64,000 nt of DNA from Bacteroidota bacterium (GTDB lineage: Bacteria > Bacteroidota > Bacteroidia > AKYH767-A > OLB10). The stretch spans positions 682,001 to 746,000 of the forward strand of contig CP064983.1 in assembly GCA_016699635.1 (NCBI GenBank), in the 5' to 3' direction. Shown one piece after another: positions 1-9,563 of the stretch; position 1 is the stretch's first letter; the number at the start of each line of letters is the position of its first letter. The notes beneath the pieces are model-generated. The model was given only the letters and a program-made list of their open reading frames with translations. It was not told where the DNA came from and did no database searches. The position numbers and the translations under genes were made by a program.

Positions 1-590
1 ATTTGTACTAACATTCTTTGTTTCAGAATTATCTACTTTTTCAAAATAAACTACTTCTCCCATTGAATTAAAAATTTTCAATACTCGAATCCCTCTAAAA
101 TTGTTTTCTGAAAAATTAATACTAAAACTTCCATTACTTGGGTTGGGTGTGACTGAAAACAATTCGTTTTTATCAACACTCTTTAATCCTGTACTTTCAC
201 ATTCATGTGCAATTGATCTTGATAAGCCAAAGGTCGAGACTTTAGAATTAAGATAAATCCCATTATCTACAAAACCACAAAGTGTTCCCGCATCATTTGG
301 GGAGTTGATTACACTAATATAAGTTGAACCACACTTAGCTAAATAAATTTTATCATCAGGTCCACGTTGAAGATACCCTGTGGCTCCAGAAAATCCGGGA
401 CAATAAGTTCCGGATATATTTCCAATGCTAATTTCAGAACCAGTTATTGTAGTTGCATTTCCTGAATTTAAATCAAACTGTAAAATTGAAGGAGAATTAT
501 ATACTGATAAATATAATTTGGATGCATCAGCCGAAAATTCAACTCCCCAAGCATGAAGATATGTATTAGTTAGTAGGATTTGATTGGTTA
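1..590 (-). CDS. C-terminal part of a T9SS-exported protein (out of frame with its N-terminus, cut by window edge)
   Basis: Reading the minus strand from about 590 to the left edge gives an open frame with no stop that continues the protein encoded at 566-1336 in a shifted frame. It includes YLHAWGVEFS, a PDDKIYLAK segment typical of the repeated surface-protein family, and then the start of a T9SS type A sorting domain (TPNPSNGSFSINF, followed by VLKIFNSMGE). The end of the sorting domain lies outside the window. I infer export through the outer membrane by the T9SS and cleavage or anchoring at the cell surface. Ligand and activity are unknown. The junction with 566-1336 is a one-base frame change near 590-600, probably a sequencing error. 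Confidence 0.7.
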
Positions 591-1336
591 TGGTAAGATG
601 CCACATTGAAATCAAAAATCTCTACAGTTCCACTTTGATAATTTACACTTGCTAATTTACTTCCATCTTTAGAAAGGCTCATCTGCCCTGCTGTACTATT
701 CACAACACCATAAGGTCCTGCCTGAATAAATGTTCCAATAGCACTAACCACGGGTACTGTATCTAATCCGTTATGAGTAATTTTATAACTACAAAATTCG
801 TTTGAATTTCCTCTATGGGTTATTAACCAAGTAAACTTTTCAGTACAAGTATGAATACCGGCAAGTTTTTCAGTTGAGGGAATCTGAAGTAATGTACCTA
901 ATTGAGTAACTTCACCTAATCCCCCTAATAAACTCATATCTACAATTGAATACTCCAAACCACCTGAAGCACCAAAACCATCTGAAGTAAAAATATAATA
1001 AATTGAATTGCTTAATGGCTTCTTAACTATAACTGCTGCCTGTCCTCCTGTTGTACTACCGCCTATATTAACGCCATTACTCATTATCTGATGATTCGCA
1101 TTCCAAACCATTTGACCATCTGTATAAAACAATAAATTCCCTGCTGAATCACAAATAGCACTTGCGTTATCGTACGTCATCATTCCTCCATTTGTAATTG
1201 CAACCGGACTACCTGAGTTAAAATCTAATCCTGCATGGTTTCCAAAGTACCAAATGTTGGATTCTTTTTGCCCCCAAACATCTGTTGTTATAATCATCAA
1301 CGCTATGACGTTGATATAAAGTAATAATTTCTTCAT
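566..1336 (-). CDS. N-terminal part of a T9SS-exported surface protein
   Basis: The 256 codons begin with a signal peptide (basic MKK, hydrophobic core, cleavage near VWGQ) and continue with the NIWYFGNHAGLDF and NLLFYTDGQMVWNANH motifs. These are common at the N-terminus of Bacteroidota gliding-motility-associated or T9SS-sorted proteins that probably fold as a beta-propeller. The frame ends prematurely; the rest, with a type A sorting domain, is in another frame at 1-590. The two pieces together form one gene. Function beyond export is not visible. The gene is divergent from the flippase at 1418, leaving about 80 bp for both promoters. Confidence 0.7.
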   Translation of the reverse strand: MKKLLLYINVIALMIITTDVWGQKESNIWYFGNHAGLDFNSGSPVAITNGGMMTYDNASAICDSAGNLLFYTDGQMVWNANHQIMSNGVNIGGSTTGGQAAVIVKKPLSNSIYYIFTSDGFGASGGLEYSIVDMSLLGGLGEVTQLGTLLQIPSTEKLAGIHTCTEKFTWLITHRGNSNEFCSYKITHNGLDTVPVVSAIGTFIQAGPYGVVNSTAGQMSLSKDGSKLASVNYQSGTVEIFDFNVASYHNQSNPTN

Positions 1337-1417
1337 GACTTAATTTATTTATTAGTTACTCTTGCTAACAAAATTACACTTATTTTTTAAATAAACAAGC
1401 AGGAATAATAATTTTTC

Positions 1418-1741
1418 ATGGGCGTAATTCAACGGCAAGGATTAAAAAATACCATTACCACTTACTTGGGTATTGCCATTGGCTTTGTGAGTCTTATTGT
1501 AATTCAGCCACAGTTTCTTACAAAGGAAGAACTTGGGCTTACCCGTATTCTGTACTCCTTCTCCATTTTAGTTGCCATGTTTGTACCATTGGGCATTGGC
1601 AATGCTACCACAAAATATTTTCCGCTGTTTAAAGACAGCAATAAAAATCATCATGGCTACTTTGCCTTTATGATGCTGTTTCCATTAGCCGGATTTGTTT
1701 TGGCAGCAGCAATTCTTTTTGCAATAAAAATTTCATCATAG
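1418..1741 (+). CDS. Polysaccharide flippase, N-terminal fragment (frameshifted)
   Basis: 107 codons with three hydrophobic segments, starting GVIQRQGLKNT, which matches the N-terminus of MATE/MOP-type lipopolysaccharide or O-antigen flippases (Wzx-like). The frame stops at 1741. The adjacent frame continues the protein without a gap (NKNFIIAQYISESP, then the fragment at 1765-2886). The break fits a one-base loss near 1721-1731, around an A-run. The whole protein would be about 485 residues, normal for the family. It should move undecaprenyl-linked glycans across the inner membrane. Confidence 0.75.
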   Translation: MGVIQRQGLKNTITTYLGIAIGFVSLIVIQPQFLTKEELGLTRILYSFSILVAMFVPLGIGNATTKYFPLFKDSNKNHHGYFAFMMLFPLAGFVLAAAILFAIKISS

Positions 1742-1764
1742 CACAATACATCAGCGAGTCGCCA

Positions 1765-2886
1765 ATGTTTACTGAGTTTTATTATTATGTTTTTCCGCTT
1801 ACATTTATTCTTTCACTCATCACCTGCCTGAATGTTTACTGTTATGCCAATTACAAGTCAACTATTCCTGCTTTTTTAAATGATGTAGTTGCAAGAGTGC
1901 TGGTGATTGTTGTTATCACGGTTTATTTTCTGAAATGGATTACGCTAAATCAGTTTATTTCCTGCTATGTGGGGCTTTATGGTATTCAACTGTTGATGTT
2001 ATTAGCCTATATTTTTGTTTTTGATAAGCCCGTTTTTAAAATTGACTGGAAATATTTTCGGGAAAAAGATTTTAAAACACTCATACGCTACGGGCTGCTG
2101 CTGTGGTTTGCTGGAGTAGCTTCCATAGGATTAAAATATTTAGACAGCATTATGCTTGGAAAATATTTACCGCTGAGTTTTGTGGGTATTTACACCATCG
2201 CAGCATTTATCCCCACAGTGATTGAAGCACCATTGACAGCACTTGAAAAAATTGCCGCCTCGCGCATTGCATTTGCATGGGCAGAAAATAACAGAAAAGA
2301 TATTCTTGAAATTTACCGCAAGTCGTCATTGTATATGCTGGCTTTGGGTGGATTGTTGTTTACTGGTATCAACATAAACATTGAGAATTTACTAAGCTTT
2401 TTGCCTGATGGCTATCAGCAGGGTGCCACTGTAGTCTTTATTATCAGCCTTGGAACTTTAGTAAATATGCTCACCGGTGCCAATGCACCTATACTTTTTA
2501 ATTCTGATAAATATCGTTGGGGTGCATTTTTTCTGATTGCTTTAGCCCTTGTTTCTGTTGCTTTGCAAATGGTTTTTATCCCATGGCTTGGGCTCAACGG
2601 TGCAGCAATTGCCACAGTAAGCTGTTATGTATTATACAACCTGTTTATGTCAGCAGTAGTTTGGAAATTTTATAACCTGCATCCATTTGATAAGAAAATG
2701 TTGATTATTTTATTTGCAATAATATTTTGTTTTGCAATCAATTATTTTCTGCCAGCAATTGAAAACAAAATTCTTGATATGATTCATCGTTCTGTAATTG
2801 TAACAGTGGTTTATCTGCTACTAATCTATCGTTATAAGGTGCTTGAAGAGTTTCATCACCTGTTGCCCTGGAAAAGAAAAAACTAA
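1765..2886 (+). CDS. Polysaccharide flippase, main fragment (frameshifted)
   Basis: 373 codons with about ten membrane segments. This is the remainder of the Wzx/MATE-type flippase that begins at 1418. The methionine at 1765 is internal; the true frame enters near 1723 with NKNFIIAQYISESP. The paired-helix pattern and charged loops (for example after FREKDFKTLIRYG) fit an oligosaccharide flippase of the inner membrane. No glycosyltransferases lie nearby, so the substrate cannot be inferred. The stop codon directly abuts the stop of convergent ychF (2886/2887). Confidence 0.8.
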   Translation: MFTEFYYYVFPLTFILSLITCLNVYCYANYKSTIPAFLNDVVARVLVIVVITVYFLKWITLNQFISCYVGLYGIQLLMLLAYIFVFDKPVFKIDWKYFREKDFKTLIRYGLLLWFAGVASIGLKYLDSIMLGKYLPLSFVGIYTIAAFIPTVIEAPLTALEKIAASRIAFAWAENNRKDILEIYRKSSLYMLALGGLLFTGININIENLLSFLPDGYQQGATVVFIISLGTLVNMLTGANAPILFNSDKYRWGAFFLIALALVSVALQMVFIPWLGLNGAAIATVSCYVLYNLFMSAVVWKFYNLHPFDKKMLIILFAIIFCFAINYFLPAIENKILDMIHRSVIVTVVYLLLIYRYKVLEEFHHLLPWKRKN

Positions 2887-3987
2887 TCAGACGTTAAAGC
2901 GGAAGTGCATTACATCGCCATCATTCACCACATACTCTTTTCCTTCTACAGACAGTTTTCCATTTTCTTTGCAAGCCTGTTCCGAGCCAAAGTGAACAAA
3001 GTCATTATAACGGATAACCTCTGCACGAATAAATCCTTTTTCAAAATCGGTGTGAATGACTCCGGCTGCCTGTGGTGCTGTCATGCCCTGTGTGATAGTC
3101 CATGCACGAACTTCTTTCTCACCTGCCGTAAAATACGTTTGTAGTTGCAGCAAGCGATATGCTGCTTTAATTAATTTAGCAACACCTGACTCTGTAAGTC
3201 CTAAATCAGACAAAAACATCTGACGCTCTTCAAAAGTTTCTAATTGTGTAATCTCTGCTTCAATAGCTGCTGCAATAACAAGCACTTCGGCTTTTTCATC
3301 TTTTACCTTTTCGCGCACGGCATCTACATGCTTGTTTCCGGTGAGAACAGATTTTTCGTCAACATTACAAACGTATAGTACAGGTTTTGCAGTGAGTAAA
3401 AATATGTCAGCCACATATTGAAAATCTTCGGGCTGCACAGGTGCACTTCGTGCTGCATTACCACTTTCCAAATGTTTTTTAAAAACCTGCAACACATCAT
3501 AGGCCTTCTTTGCATCTTTATCATTGCCTACACGTGCAATTTTTTCAATACGTTGTATTTTTTTATCAATAGCTTCAAGGTCTTTTATCTGCAGTTCAAA
3601 GTCAATAGTTTCTTTATCGCGCACAGGATTCACAGAGCCGTCAACGCGCACCACATTGGGATCATCAAAACAACGTAAAACATGAATGATAGCATCTGTC
3701 TCGCGGATGTTTCCAAGAAACTGATTACCTAAACCCTGTCCCTTGCTTGCACCTTTCACCAATCCTGCAATGTCAACAATTTCGACAGTAGTAGGAACAA
3801 CACGTTGTGGCTTTACCAAAGTTTCCAACTTATTCAGTCTGTCGTCAGGAACTGTAATGACACCAATGTTTGGCTCTATGGTGCAGAATGGAAAATTTGC
3901 AGCCTGTGCTTTGGCATTACTTAAACAATTAAACAGTGTTGATTTACCTACATTCGGCAGCCCAACAATACCACATTTCAATCCCAT
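2887..3987 (-). CDS. ychF: Ribosome-binding ATPase YchF
   Basis: Obg-family P-loop ATPase of about 366 residues. The P-loop is GLPNVGKST near the N-terminus, followed by the switch motif DIAGLVKGA and, at the C-terminus, a TGS domain (TAPQAAGVIHTDFEKGF, then DGDVMHFRF). YchF binds 70S ribosomes and hydrolyses ATP rather than GTP, and is linked to translation and oxidative-stress control. I chose the ATG at 3987 (MGLKCGIVG) because family members start there and a TATCTTTG promoter box lies about 20 bp upstream. An in-frame start ten codons earlier would fall next to that box. Intact, unlike many neighbours. Confidence 0.95.
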   Translation of the reverse strand: MGLKCGIVGLPNVGKSTLFNCLSNAKAQAANFPFCTIEPNIGVITVPDDRLNKLETLVKPQRVVPTTVEIVDIAGLVKGASKGQGLGNQFLGNIRETDAIIHVLRCFDDPNVVRVDGSVNPVRDKETIDFELQIKDLEAIDKKIQRIEKIARVGNDKDAKKAYDVLQVFKKHLESGNAARSAPVQPEDFQYVADIFLLTAKPVLYVCNVDEKSVLTGNKHVDAVREKVKDEKAEVLVIAAAIEAEITQLETFEERQMFLSDLGLTESGVAKLIKAAYRLLQLQTYFTAGEKEVRAWTITQGMTAPQAAGVIHTDFEKGFIRAEVIRYNDFVHFGSEQACKENGKLSVEGKEYVVNDGDVMHFRFNV

Positions 3988-4005
3988 AGTAAAATTTTGA
4001 GGGTG

Positions 4006-4013
4006 CAAAGATA
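4006..4013 (-). promoter_or_regulatory. Promoter -7 box for ychF
   Basis: On the minus strand this is TATCTTTG, matching the Bacteroidota consensus TAnnTTTG. It predicts a transcription start about 15 bp ahead of the ATG at 3987, giving a very short leader. Confidence 0.55.
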
Positions 4014-4075
4014 ACACTTTTGCCCTCTGAAAAATGCTTTAAGTACTACAGAAATTTACTTACCGAAGATATTAT

Positions 4076-6706
4076 TCAGTTTGTCTTTGGCTTCTTTTTA
4101 GCTCGCTCCTCTGCTTCTTTCTTCAAACGGTCTGCTTCTGCCTTAGCTTTTGCTTCAGCTTCTTTTTTTAGTCTGTCTGCTTCGGACTTCACTTTCTCTT
4201 CTGCCTCCTTCTTCAAACGGTCGGCCTCTGCTTTTGCCTTGTCTTCCAACTCCTGCTTTTTAGCATCCAACTGTTCCATTGCTTTATCTTTAACCCCTTC
4301 AACCAAACCTTTACCTGCATCGGCAAGCGATGTTTTAATTTCAGGTTCTTGAACCGTGCCACCCATATTTACTTTAACTTTTACAGGGTCGGGCATACTG
4401 AACGATGCACCTGTAGCTTTGTTGATACTAGCAAACATGCCATTCACCACACCTGTAGCTGCACTTCCCATAAGTGCCTTGGGAATGCTCAGGTCAATAT
4501 TATAGTTAATGCTTTGGTCAAAACCCGATTGCCCACTGATGACAGCCTTGCTGCCTGCAAGTGAAGTTTCAAAAGGTTCAACAAAAACACTTCCGTTTTT
4601 AAATTTAAACGACAGGTTCACGTTTGAAAGATTCATCTGCTTGTATTGCGACATCTTCAACGCCTCTGCTAATTTATTTATGGATTCAAAATTGTTCAGA
4701 GAAACAGTTTGTGTAGTTAGCTTTCCTCCACCATTAAGTGTAGATAAAACAGGATCCATTTTCTCATCCATCTTTCCGCTGACATTAAATGCAGAAGAGA
4801 ATTTTCCATTACATCTTTCTGCAATAGCAGCTACTTTCTTTACTGTACTGAAAGTTTTAACTGTATTCTGAATATCGAAATTCTGCAATGCCAGATCAAA
4901 ATTAAAATAGGGCGAGTTGCGCTCCTTGGTCTGATAAACACCATTGATGGCAACAGTGCCACCTGACATTTTTAAATTAACATCATTAAGTCCCAATGTG
5001 CGGTCGCGCATGGCAACATTACCCTTCAATTGTTCAATGACTTTGTTTTCGTAAAGAAGTTTTCCGATTGAAGTAGTCAAGGTGAAATCAACATTCTCGG
5101 GAACTTCGGCAACGCCAGATGCGGTGGTGTCTGTTGCTGCAGCATTGCCATCATCAGACATAAACTGATTGAGGTCAACCAAATAGCTGTTTAAAGTAAA
5201 TTCTCCTTTCAGCAACTCTTTCTTAAAATAATAGCCAAACAAATTATCCATTACACCTTTAGCTCTGAAATCGCTTTTTCCTACAACTGCATCCAAATTC
5301 TCTAACTGAACAGTGCGTGGATTAAAACTGAGTTTCATTTCATTAATCTTTGTAGTGTGACCATCTTTGGGTTTGTAGTTCATAGCAGTAAGCGACATCC
5401 ATCCTAAGTACTTTAATTTTTCAAATTGTTTTTGCTCCACAGCATTCATATTCCCACTGATGCTTAGGTCGCTCTTGAAAATCCCTGATAATGATGGCTC
5501 ATCCATAGGAATATAATTTTTAATGTTGGCTAAATTTATGGTTCCTTTCAGCATGGCATCAAATGTGGCATTGCTCACCGGAGTGGTTACGTACAATCGT
5601 GCATCAATTGGTTCGGCACCTAACTCTGCATGTGCCTGTGAAAGGTTAATGATTGTATGGTCAGGTTCGCCATCGGGATTGGAAACAGCTAATTTAAGAT
5701 TTACATTGTTGATTGATGCAGGTAATGAAGGATATTTAAAGTTACCCTTGTCAACAGTTAAATTAATACCAAATCCGGGCATGGTATGTTCTGAATAAAC
5801 ACCTTTTACAAAACCATTGAAGGCCAGCTTTCCAGAAGACTTTACATCTTTAAAATTTTCTTTATAGGCACCCGGAACCAATGACATCAGATATTTAAAA
5901 TCTGTTTGTGGTGAATTAAATTTCAAATCCATACTAATATCGTCTGTGGGCATAGCCACAAAGCCCGAAAAATTTATTGGAAATTCGTTTATGCTTAACT
6001 CATTGTCAGCAAAAGTGTATTTCGATGTCTTAGACTCAATGTTTAAATCTGCTTTGAGGTTAACTTTAGCTTGATACAAATAACTTACACCTGCATAAGT
6101 ATAAGTAAGTTTATCAATTGAAGTTAAGGTATTCAGTAAAAAATTATCCTGTGTAAAGTCACCCTTGCCTGTATGATTCAGATTATCTATTTTGGTATTC
6201 ATTGCCAAAGCCTCATCGTTGTAGGTAAGATAACCGTTCGTGATTTCATATTTCTGTAATGAAAAATGAAATGGTGAAGACTCTTCCGACTTTGTTGGTG
6301 ATTCCTTTTCAGGCTTGGTGATGTCCCAGTTTACCTTTCCGTCTTTAAGAGCAATACGATGAATGCGTGGCTGCAATAATCCAAAATATTTAACCTGTGT
6401 GTTTCCTGAAGTAATGAGTTTCCAAAACTCAGCTTTAACCTGTATGGACGAAGCTGAAATAAGTGTATCGTCTTTGAATGCATCTTTCCCAACAATGGAA
6501 ACATCGTTTAATGCTAAATACACAGAGGGGAAACTACGGATAAAGCTTAAATCCAGGTCTTTAAAATCGAATGTTGCATTCAGGTTTTCGTTAGCTGCAT
6601 TTTTAATGGCTGTAATAATTTTATCTTTAAACAAAAAAGGTGCAACAAGAGCTGCTGCAAAAAGAACTGCAATAACAATTATAGAAATGCGAAAAAACTT
6701 TTTCAT
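4076..6706 (-). CDS. AsmA-like protein with Lys/Glu/Ala-rich C-terminal repeats
   Basis: 876 residues: an N-terminal membrane anchor (residues 1-27), then a long beta-rich region with AsmA-family features (DLSFIRSFPSVYLALNDVSI near the start and the C-terminal AsmA part around LNNFESINKLAEALKM). AsmA-like proteins bridge the periplasm and are implicated in lipid transport to, or assembly of, the outer membrane; function here is inferred from family only. The last roughly 60 residues are a highly charged helix of three 15-residue repeats (consensus KAKAEADRLKKEAEE) ending in a basic tail, which looks like an added coiled coil. The gene stands alone, transcribed away from the permease. Confidence 0.8.
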   Translation of the reverse strand: MKKFFRISIIVIAVLFAAALVAPFLFKDKIITAIKNAANENLNATFDFKDLDLSFIRSFPSVYLALNDVSIVGKDAFKDDTLISASSIQVKAEFWKLITSGNTQVKYFGLLQPRIHRIALKDGKVNWDITKPEKESPTKSEESSPFHFSLQKYEITNGYLTYNDEALAMNTKIDNLNHTGKGDFTQDNFLLNTLTSIDKLTYTYAGVSYLYQAKVNLKADLNIESKTSKYTFADNELSINEFPINFSGFVAMPTDDISMDLKFNSPQTDFKYLMSLVPGAYKENFKDVKSSGKLAFNGFVKGVYSEHTMPGFGINLTVDKGNFKYPSLPASINNVNLKLAVSNPDGEPDHTIINLSQAHAELGAEPIDARLYVTTPVSNATFDAMLKGTINLANIKNYIPMDEPSLSGIFKSDLSISGNMNAVEQKQFEKLKYLGWMSLTAMNYKPKDGHTTKINEMKLSFNPRTVQLENLDAVVGKSDFRAKGVMDNLFGYYFKKELLKGEFTLNSYLVDLNQFMSDDGNAAATDTTASGVAEVPENVDFTLTTSIGKLLYENKVIEQLKGNVAMRDRTLGLNDVNLKMSGGTVAINGVYQTKERNSPYFNFDLALQNFDIQNTVKTFSTVKKVAAIAERCNGKFSSAFNVSGKMDEKMDPVLSTLNGGGKLTTQTVSLNNFESINKLAEALKMSQYKQMNLSNVNLSFKFKNGSVFVEPFETSLAGSKAVISGQSGFDQSINYNIDLSIPKALMGSAATGVVNGMFASINKATGASFSMPDPVKVKVNMGGTVQEPEIKTSLADAGKGLVEGVKDKAMEQLDAKKQELEDKAKAEADRLKKEAEEKVKSEADRLKKEAEAKAKAEADRLKKEAEERAKKKPKTN
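4101..4240 (-). repeat. 45-bp tandem repeat in the AsmA-like gene
   Basis: Three copies of a 45-bp unit encoding the 15-residue EADRLKKEAE helix repeat. The decamer CTTCAAACGG recurs exactly 90 bp apart (4121 and 4211). Copies differ at several third positions, so they are not recent duplicates. Confidence 0.8.
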
Positions 6707-6855
6707 AAATAAGTGATTTTACCTTTGTGTTAACGGATAAATGATTGAATTATTGATGACTGCAAAACTATTTAATAGCAGCCAATTGACATGAGAATAT
6801 ATAATGAATTAATCAACATTAAACAAGAAAAAGACCTTTGCGGATGAAATTATTT

Positions 6856-6863
6856 TATTTTTG
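6856..6863 (+). promoter_or_regulatory. Promoter -7 box for the amino-acid permease
   Basis: TATTTTTG matches TAnnTTTG and lies 21 bp ahead of the permease ATG. A second match, TACCTTTG at 6720-6727, is also on this strand but would imply a leader of about 150 nt. Confidence 0.45.
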
Positions 6864-6884
6864 ACCGGATAATAATGTCTGTTC

Positions 6885-8798
6885 ATGAATTTATTCAGAA
6901 AGAAAACAGTTGATGAAATTATGAAACGTGCCGGTGATGATGCCTCACAGCATGGCTCGTTAGCAAAGCATTTAGGTGTGCGCGACCTCACTGCTTTGGG
7001 CATTGCTGCCATAATTGGTGCAGGAATTTTTTCCACTATTGGTAATGCAAGTGCACAAGGTGGACCCGGTGTGATTTTATTGTTTCTTTTCACTGCCATT
7101 GCCTGTGGTTTCACCGCTTTTGCTTATGCAGAGTTTGCATCATTAGTTCCTGTTAGTGGGAGTGCATATACTTACAGCTATGTAGCCTTTGGTGAATTTA
7201 TTGCATGGATAATCGGATGGGCATTGATTATGGAGTATGGCATTGGAAACATTACCGTTGCTATTTCATGGAGCGATTATTTAACAGGGTTACTCGACAG
7301 TATGGGCATACATTTGCCACTGTGGATGACGATGGATTATCTTACAGCAGCAAAAGGGTTCAGCAAAGCAGGCGCACTGATGCTTAGCGGAAGAACACTT
7401 GAAAGTCTTGATGCCGGTTTGCGTGATGCCTATTTAGCATGGCAGGGTGCTCCAACAATAGGCCCATTGCATATTGTTGCTGATTTGCCTGCTCTTTTAA
7501 TTATTCTCATCATTACATGGATTGTTTACAGAGGAATTAAGGAGTCGAAAAATGCAGGTAATGCCATGGTAATCATAAAACTTTCTGTTGTGCTTTTAGT
7601 CATTGCTGTGGGTTTGTTTTATATTAATACCGATAACTGGTATCCTTTTTTACCCAATGGCATTCCCGGTGTTTTAAAAGGTGTGTCAGCAGTATTTTTT
7701 GCATACATAGGTTTTGATGCTATCAGCACAACAGCAGAAGAATGTAAAAATCCACAACGTGATTTACCTCGAGGAATGATGTGGGCAATAATAATCTGTA
7801 CAATACTTTATATTGCCATAGCATTAGTGCTTACAGGAATGGTAAACTACAGCACTTTGGCTGTTGGTGACCCATTGGCTTATGTTTTCAGTGTATTGAA
7901 TTTAAAATGGATGTCGGCAATTATTGCAGTGAGTGCTATTGTTGCAATGGCAAGTGTATTGTTGGTTTTTCAATTGGGTCAACCACGCATCTGGATGAGT
8001 ATGAGCAGAGATGGTTTGCTACCTAAGAAATTTGCAACCATTCACCCAAAATATAAAACACCATCGTTTGCATCAATTGTAACCGGCTTTGTAGTTGCAG
8101 TGCCAGCACTTTTCATGAACCTTACAATGGTTACAGACCTTTGTAGCATTGGAACCTTATTTGCCTTTGTGTTAGTTTGTGCCGGAGTTTTGAAAATGCA
8201 AATCACGCCTAATGCGCCCCGAGGTAGTTTTAATACACCTTATGTAAATGCTAAATATATTTTCCCGTTAATGCTCATTTTAACTGCAGCATTGTCGTGG
8301 TCATATAATAAAGATGGCGTTTCCAATTTTTTGAAGAACACTCCACAACCCTACTCTGCCGAAAATCTGATTCCTTCTTTAGGAGCTGACAGAATTAAAG
8401 ATCTGGTAAACACTGTTTCTTTGAAAGACTCAGCAGCATTTGCTAAAGCCGACAACGACCTTGCAAATTATTTTTCACAAATAACTACCGATAATTATCT
8501 CCAGAAACTAACGGACTACGGATTGTCGCATAAAGAAATTTATGAATCGGGTCTTGGACTTTTTAAACATAAAATACCTACATGGATATTTATCATTTCA
8601 TGTCTGTATCTTTGTGTTTTAACCTGGAAACACAATCTATCGCTCATTCCATTATTAGGTTTGGTTTGCTGCCTATACATGATGAGTGAAATGGGCATAT
8701 CAAACTGGATTGGGTTTTCGATTTGGCTGGCTGTAGGGCTGATTATTTATTTCGGTTACAGCTATAAAAACAGTAAGTTAAATATTATAAAAAAATAA
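6885..8798 (+). CDS. APC-family amino-acid permease (cationic amino-acid transporter type)
   Basis: 637 residues, polytopic. The first membrane helix carries the APC substrate-binding motif GAGIF, and the sixth the FFAYIGFDAISTTAEE signature of the CAT/basic amino-acid branch. The likely role is uptake or exchange of amino acids across the inner membrane; the substrate is not readable from sequence. It is longer than the usual 450-500 residues because of a hydrophilic insertion of about 50 residues after helix 4 and one of about 90 residues (roughly 465-560) before the last three helices. It is followed after 6 bp by an SDR gene and probably cotranscribed with it. Confidence 0.88.
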   Translation: MNLFRKKTVDEIMKRAGDDASQHGSLAKHLGVRDLTALGIAAIIGAGIFSTIGNASAQGGPGVILLFLFTAIACGFTAFAYAEFASLVPVSGSAYTYSYVAFGEFIAWIIGWALIMEYGIGNITVAISWSDYLTGLLDSMGIHLPLWMTMDYLTAAKGFSKAGALMLSGRTLESLDAGLRDAYLAWQGAPTIGPLHIVADLPALLIILIITWIVYRGIKESKNAGNAMVIIKLSVVLLVIAVGLFYINTDNWYPFLPNGIPGVLKGVSAVFFAYIGFDAISTTAEECKNPQRDLPRGMMWAIIICTILYIAIALVLTGMVNYSTLAVGDPLAYVFSVLNLKWMSAIIAVSAIVAMASVLLVFQLGQPRIWMSMSRDGLLPKKFATIHPKYKTPSFASIVTGFVVAVPALFMNLTMVTDLCSIGTLFAFVLVCAGVLKMQITPNAPRGSFNTPYVNAKYIFPLMLILTAALSWSYNKDGVSNFLKNTPQPYSAENLIPSLGADRIKDLVNTVSLKDSAAFAKADNDLANYFSQITTDNYLQKLTDYGLSHKEIYESGLGLFKHKIPTWIFIISCLYLCVLTWKHNLSLIPLLGLVCCLYMMSEMGISNWIGFSIWLAVGLIIYFGYSYKNSKLNIIKK

Positions 8799-8804
8799 AT
8801 TATT

Positions 8805-9563
8805 ATGCCTTCAATTTTTATTACCGGTGCAACAGCAGGATTTGGAAGAGCCATAGCATTAAAATTTGCACAACACCATTGGAGCATTATTATTAATGGT
8901 AGAAGAACTGACAGACTTCGCACTTTAGAAGATGAAATAAAGAATCTTGGAGCAGATGTCATCAGTCTTCCTTTTGATGTTCGAAACGAACAACAGGTTA
9001 ATGAAGCTATTGAAAATCTCCCCATCAAATGGAAACAAATTGATGCATTAGTTAATAATGCAGGACTTGCAGCAGGAGTAAATCTGATTCAGGATGGCAA
9101 GACTGAAGACTGGAACACAATGATTGATACTAATGTGAAAGGACTGCTTTATGTCACTAAAAATATCATTCCACTGATGATAAAACAAAAAAGCGGACAT
9201 ATCATCAACATAGGTTCTATTGCCGGAAAAGATGCTTATATGAAAGGCAATGTTTATTGCGCCACAAAGTATGCAGTAGATGCTTTGACAAAAAGTATGC
9301 GTATTGATTTATTAGAACATGGCATAAAAGTCAGTGCAGTAAATCCAGGTGCTGCAGAAACAGAATTTTCTTTGGTTAGATTGAAAGGTGATGTTGAAAA
9401 AGCCAATGCTGTTTATAAAGGATTTGAACCATTAGTGGCGGAAGATATTGCAGAGATTGTATATTTTGTTGCAACCCGTCCTGCACATGTTTGTATAAAT
9501 GATGTTGTAGTTACACCAACTGCGCAAGGAAATACAGCACATTTATTGCGAAAAACCAATTAA
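8805..9563 (+). CDS. SDR-family NAD(P)-dependent oxidoreductase
   Basis: 252 residues with a Rossmann fold. The nucleotide-binding TGATAGFG is at the N-terminus, NNAG near residue 87, and the catalytic Ser plus YCATK (YxxxK) near residue 150. The overall pattern is that of the YdfG-like group of classical short-chain dehydrogenases, which reduce 3-hydroxy acids or carbonyls such as malonic semialdehyde; the substrate here is unproven. It sits 6 bp after the permease gene and converges on the asparagine synthetase gene, with adjoining stop codons. Confidence 0.85.
   Translation: MPSIFITGATAGFGRAIALKFAQHHWSIIINGRRTDRLRTLEDEIKNLGADVISLPFDVRNEQQVNEAIENLPIKWKQIDALVNNAGLAAGVNLIQDGKTEDWNTMIDTNVKGLLYVTKNIIPLMIKQKSGHIINIGSIAGKDAYMKGNVYCATKYAVDALTKSMRIDLLEHGIKVSAVNPGAAETEFSLVRLKGDVEKANAVYKGFEPLVAEDIAEIVYFVATRPAHVCINDVVVTPTAQGNTAHLLRKTN

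Noticed and set aside
2905..4000. Several plus-strand open frames opposite ychF
   Set aside because: Antisense shadows of a fully conserved gene.
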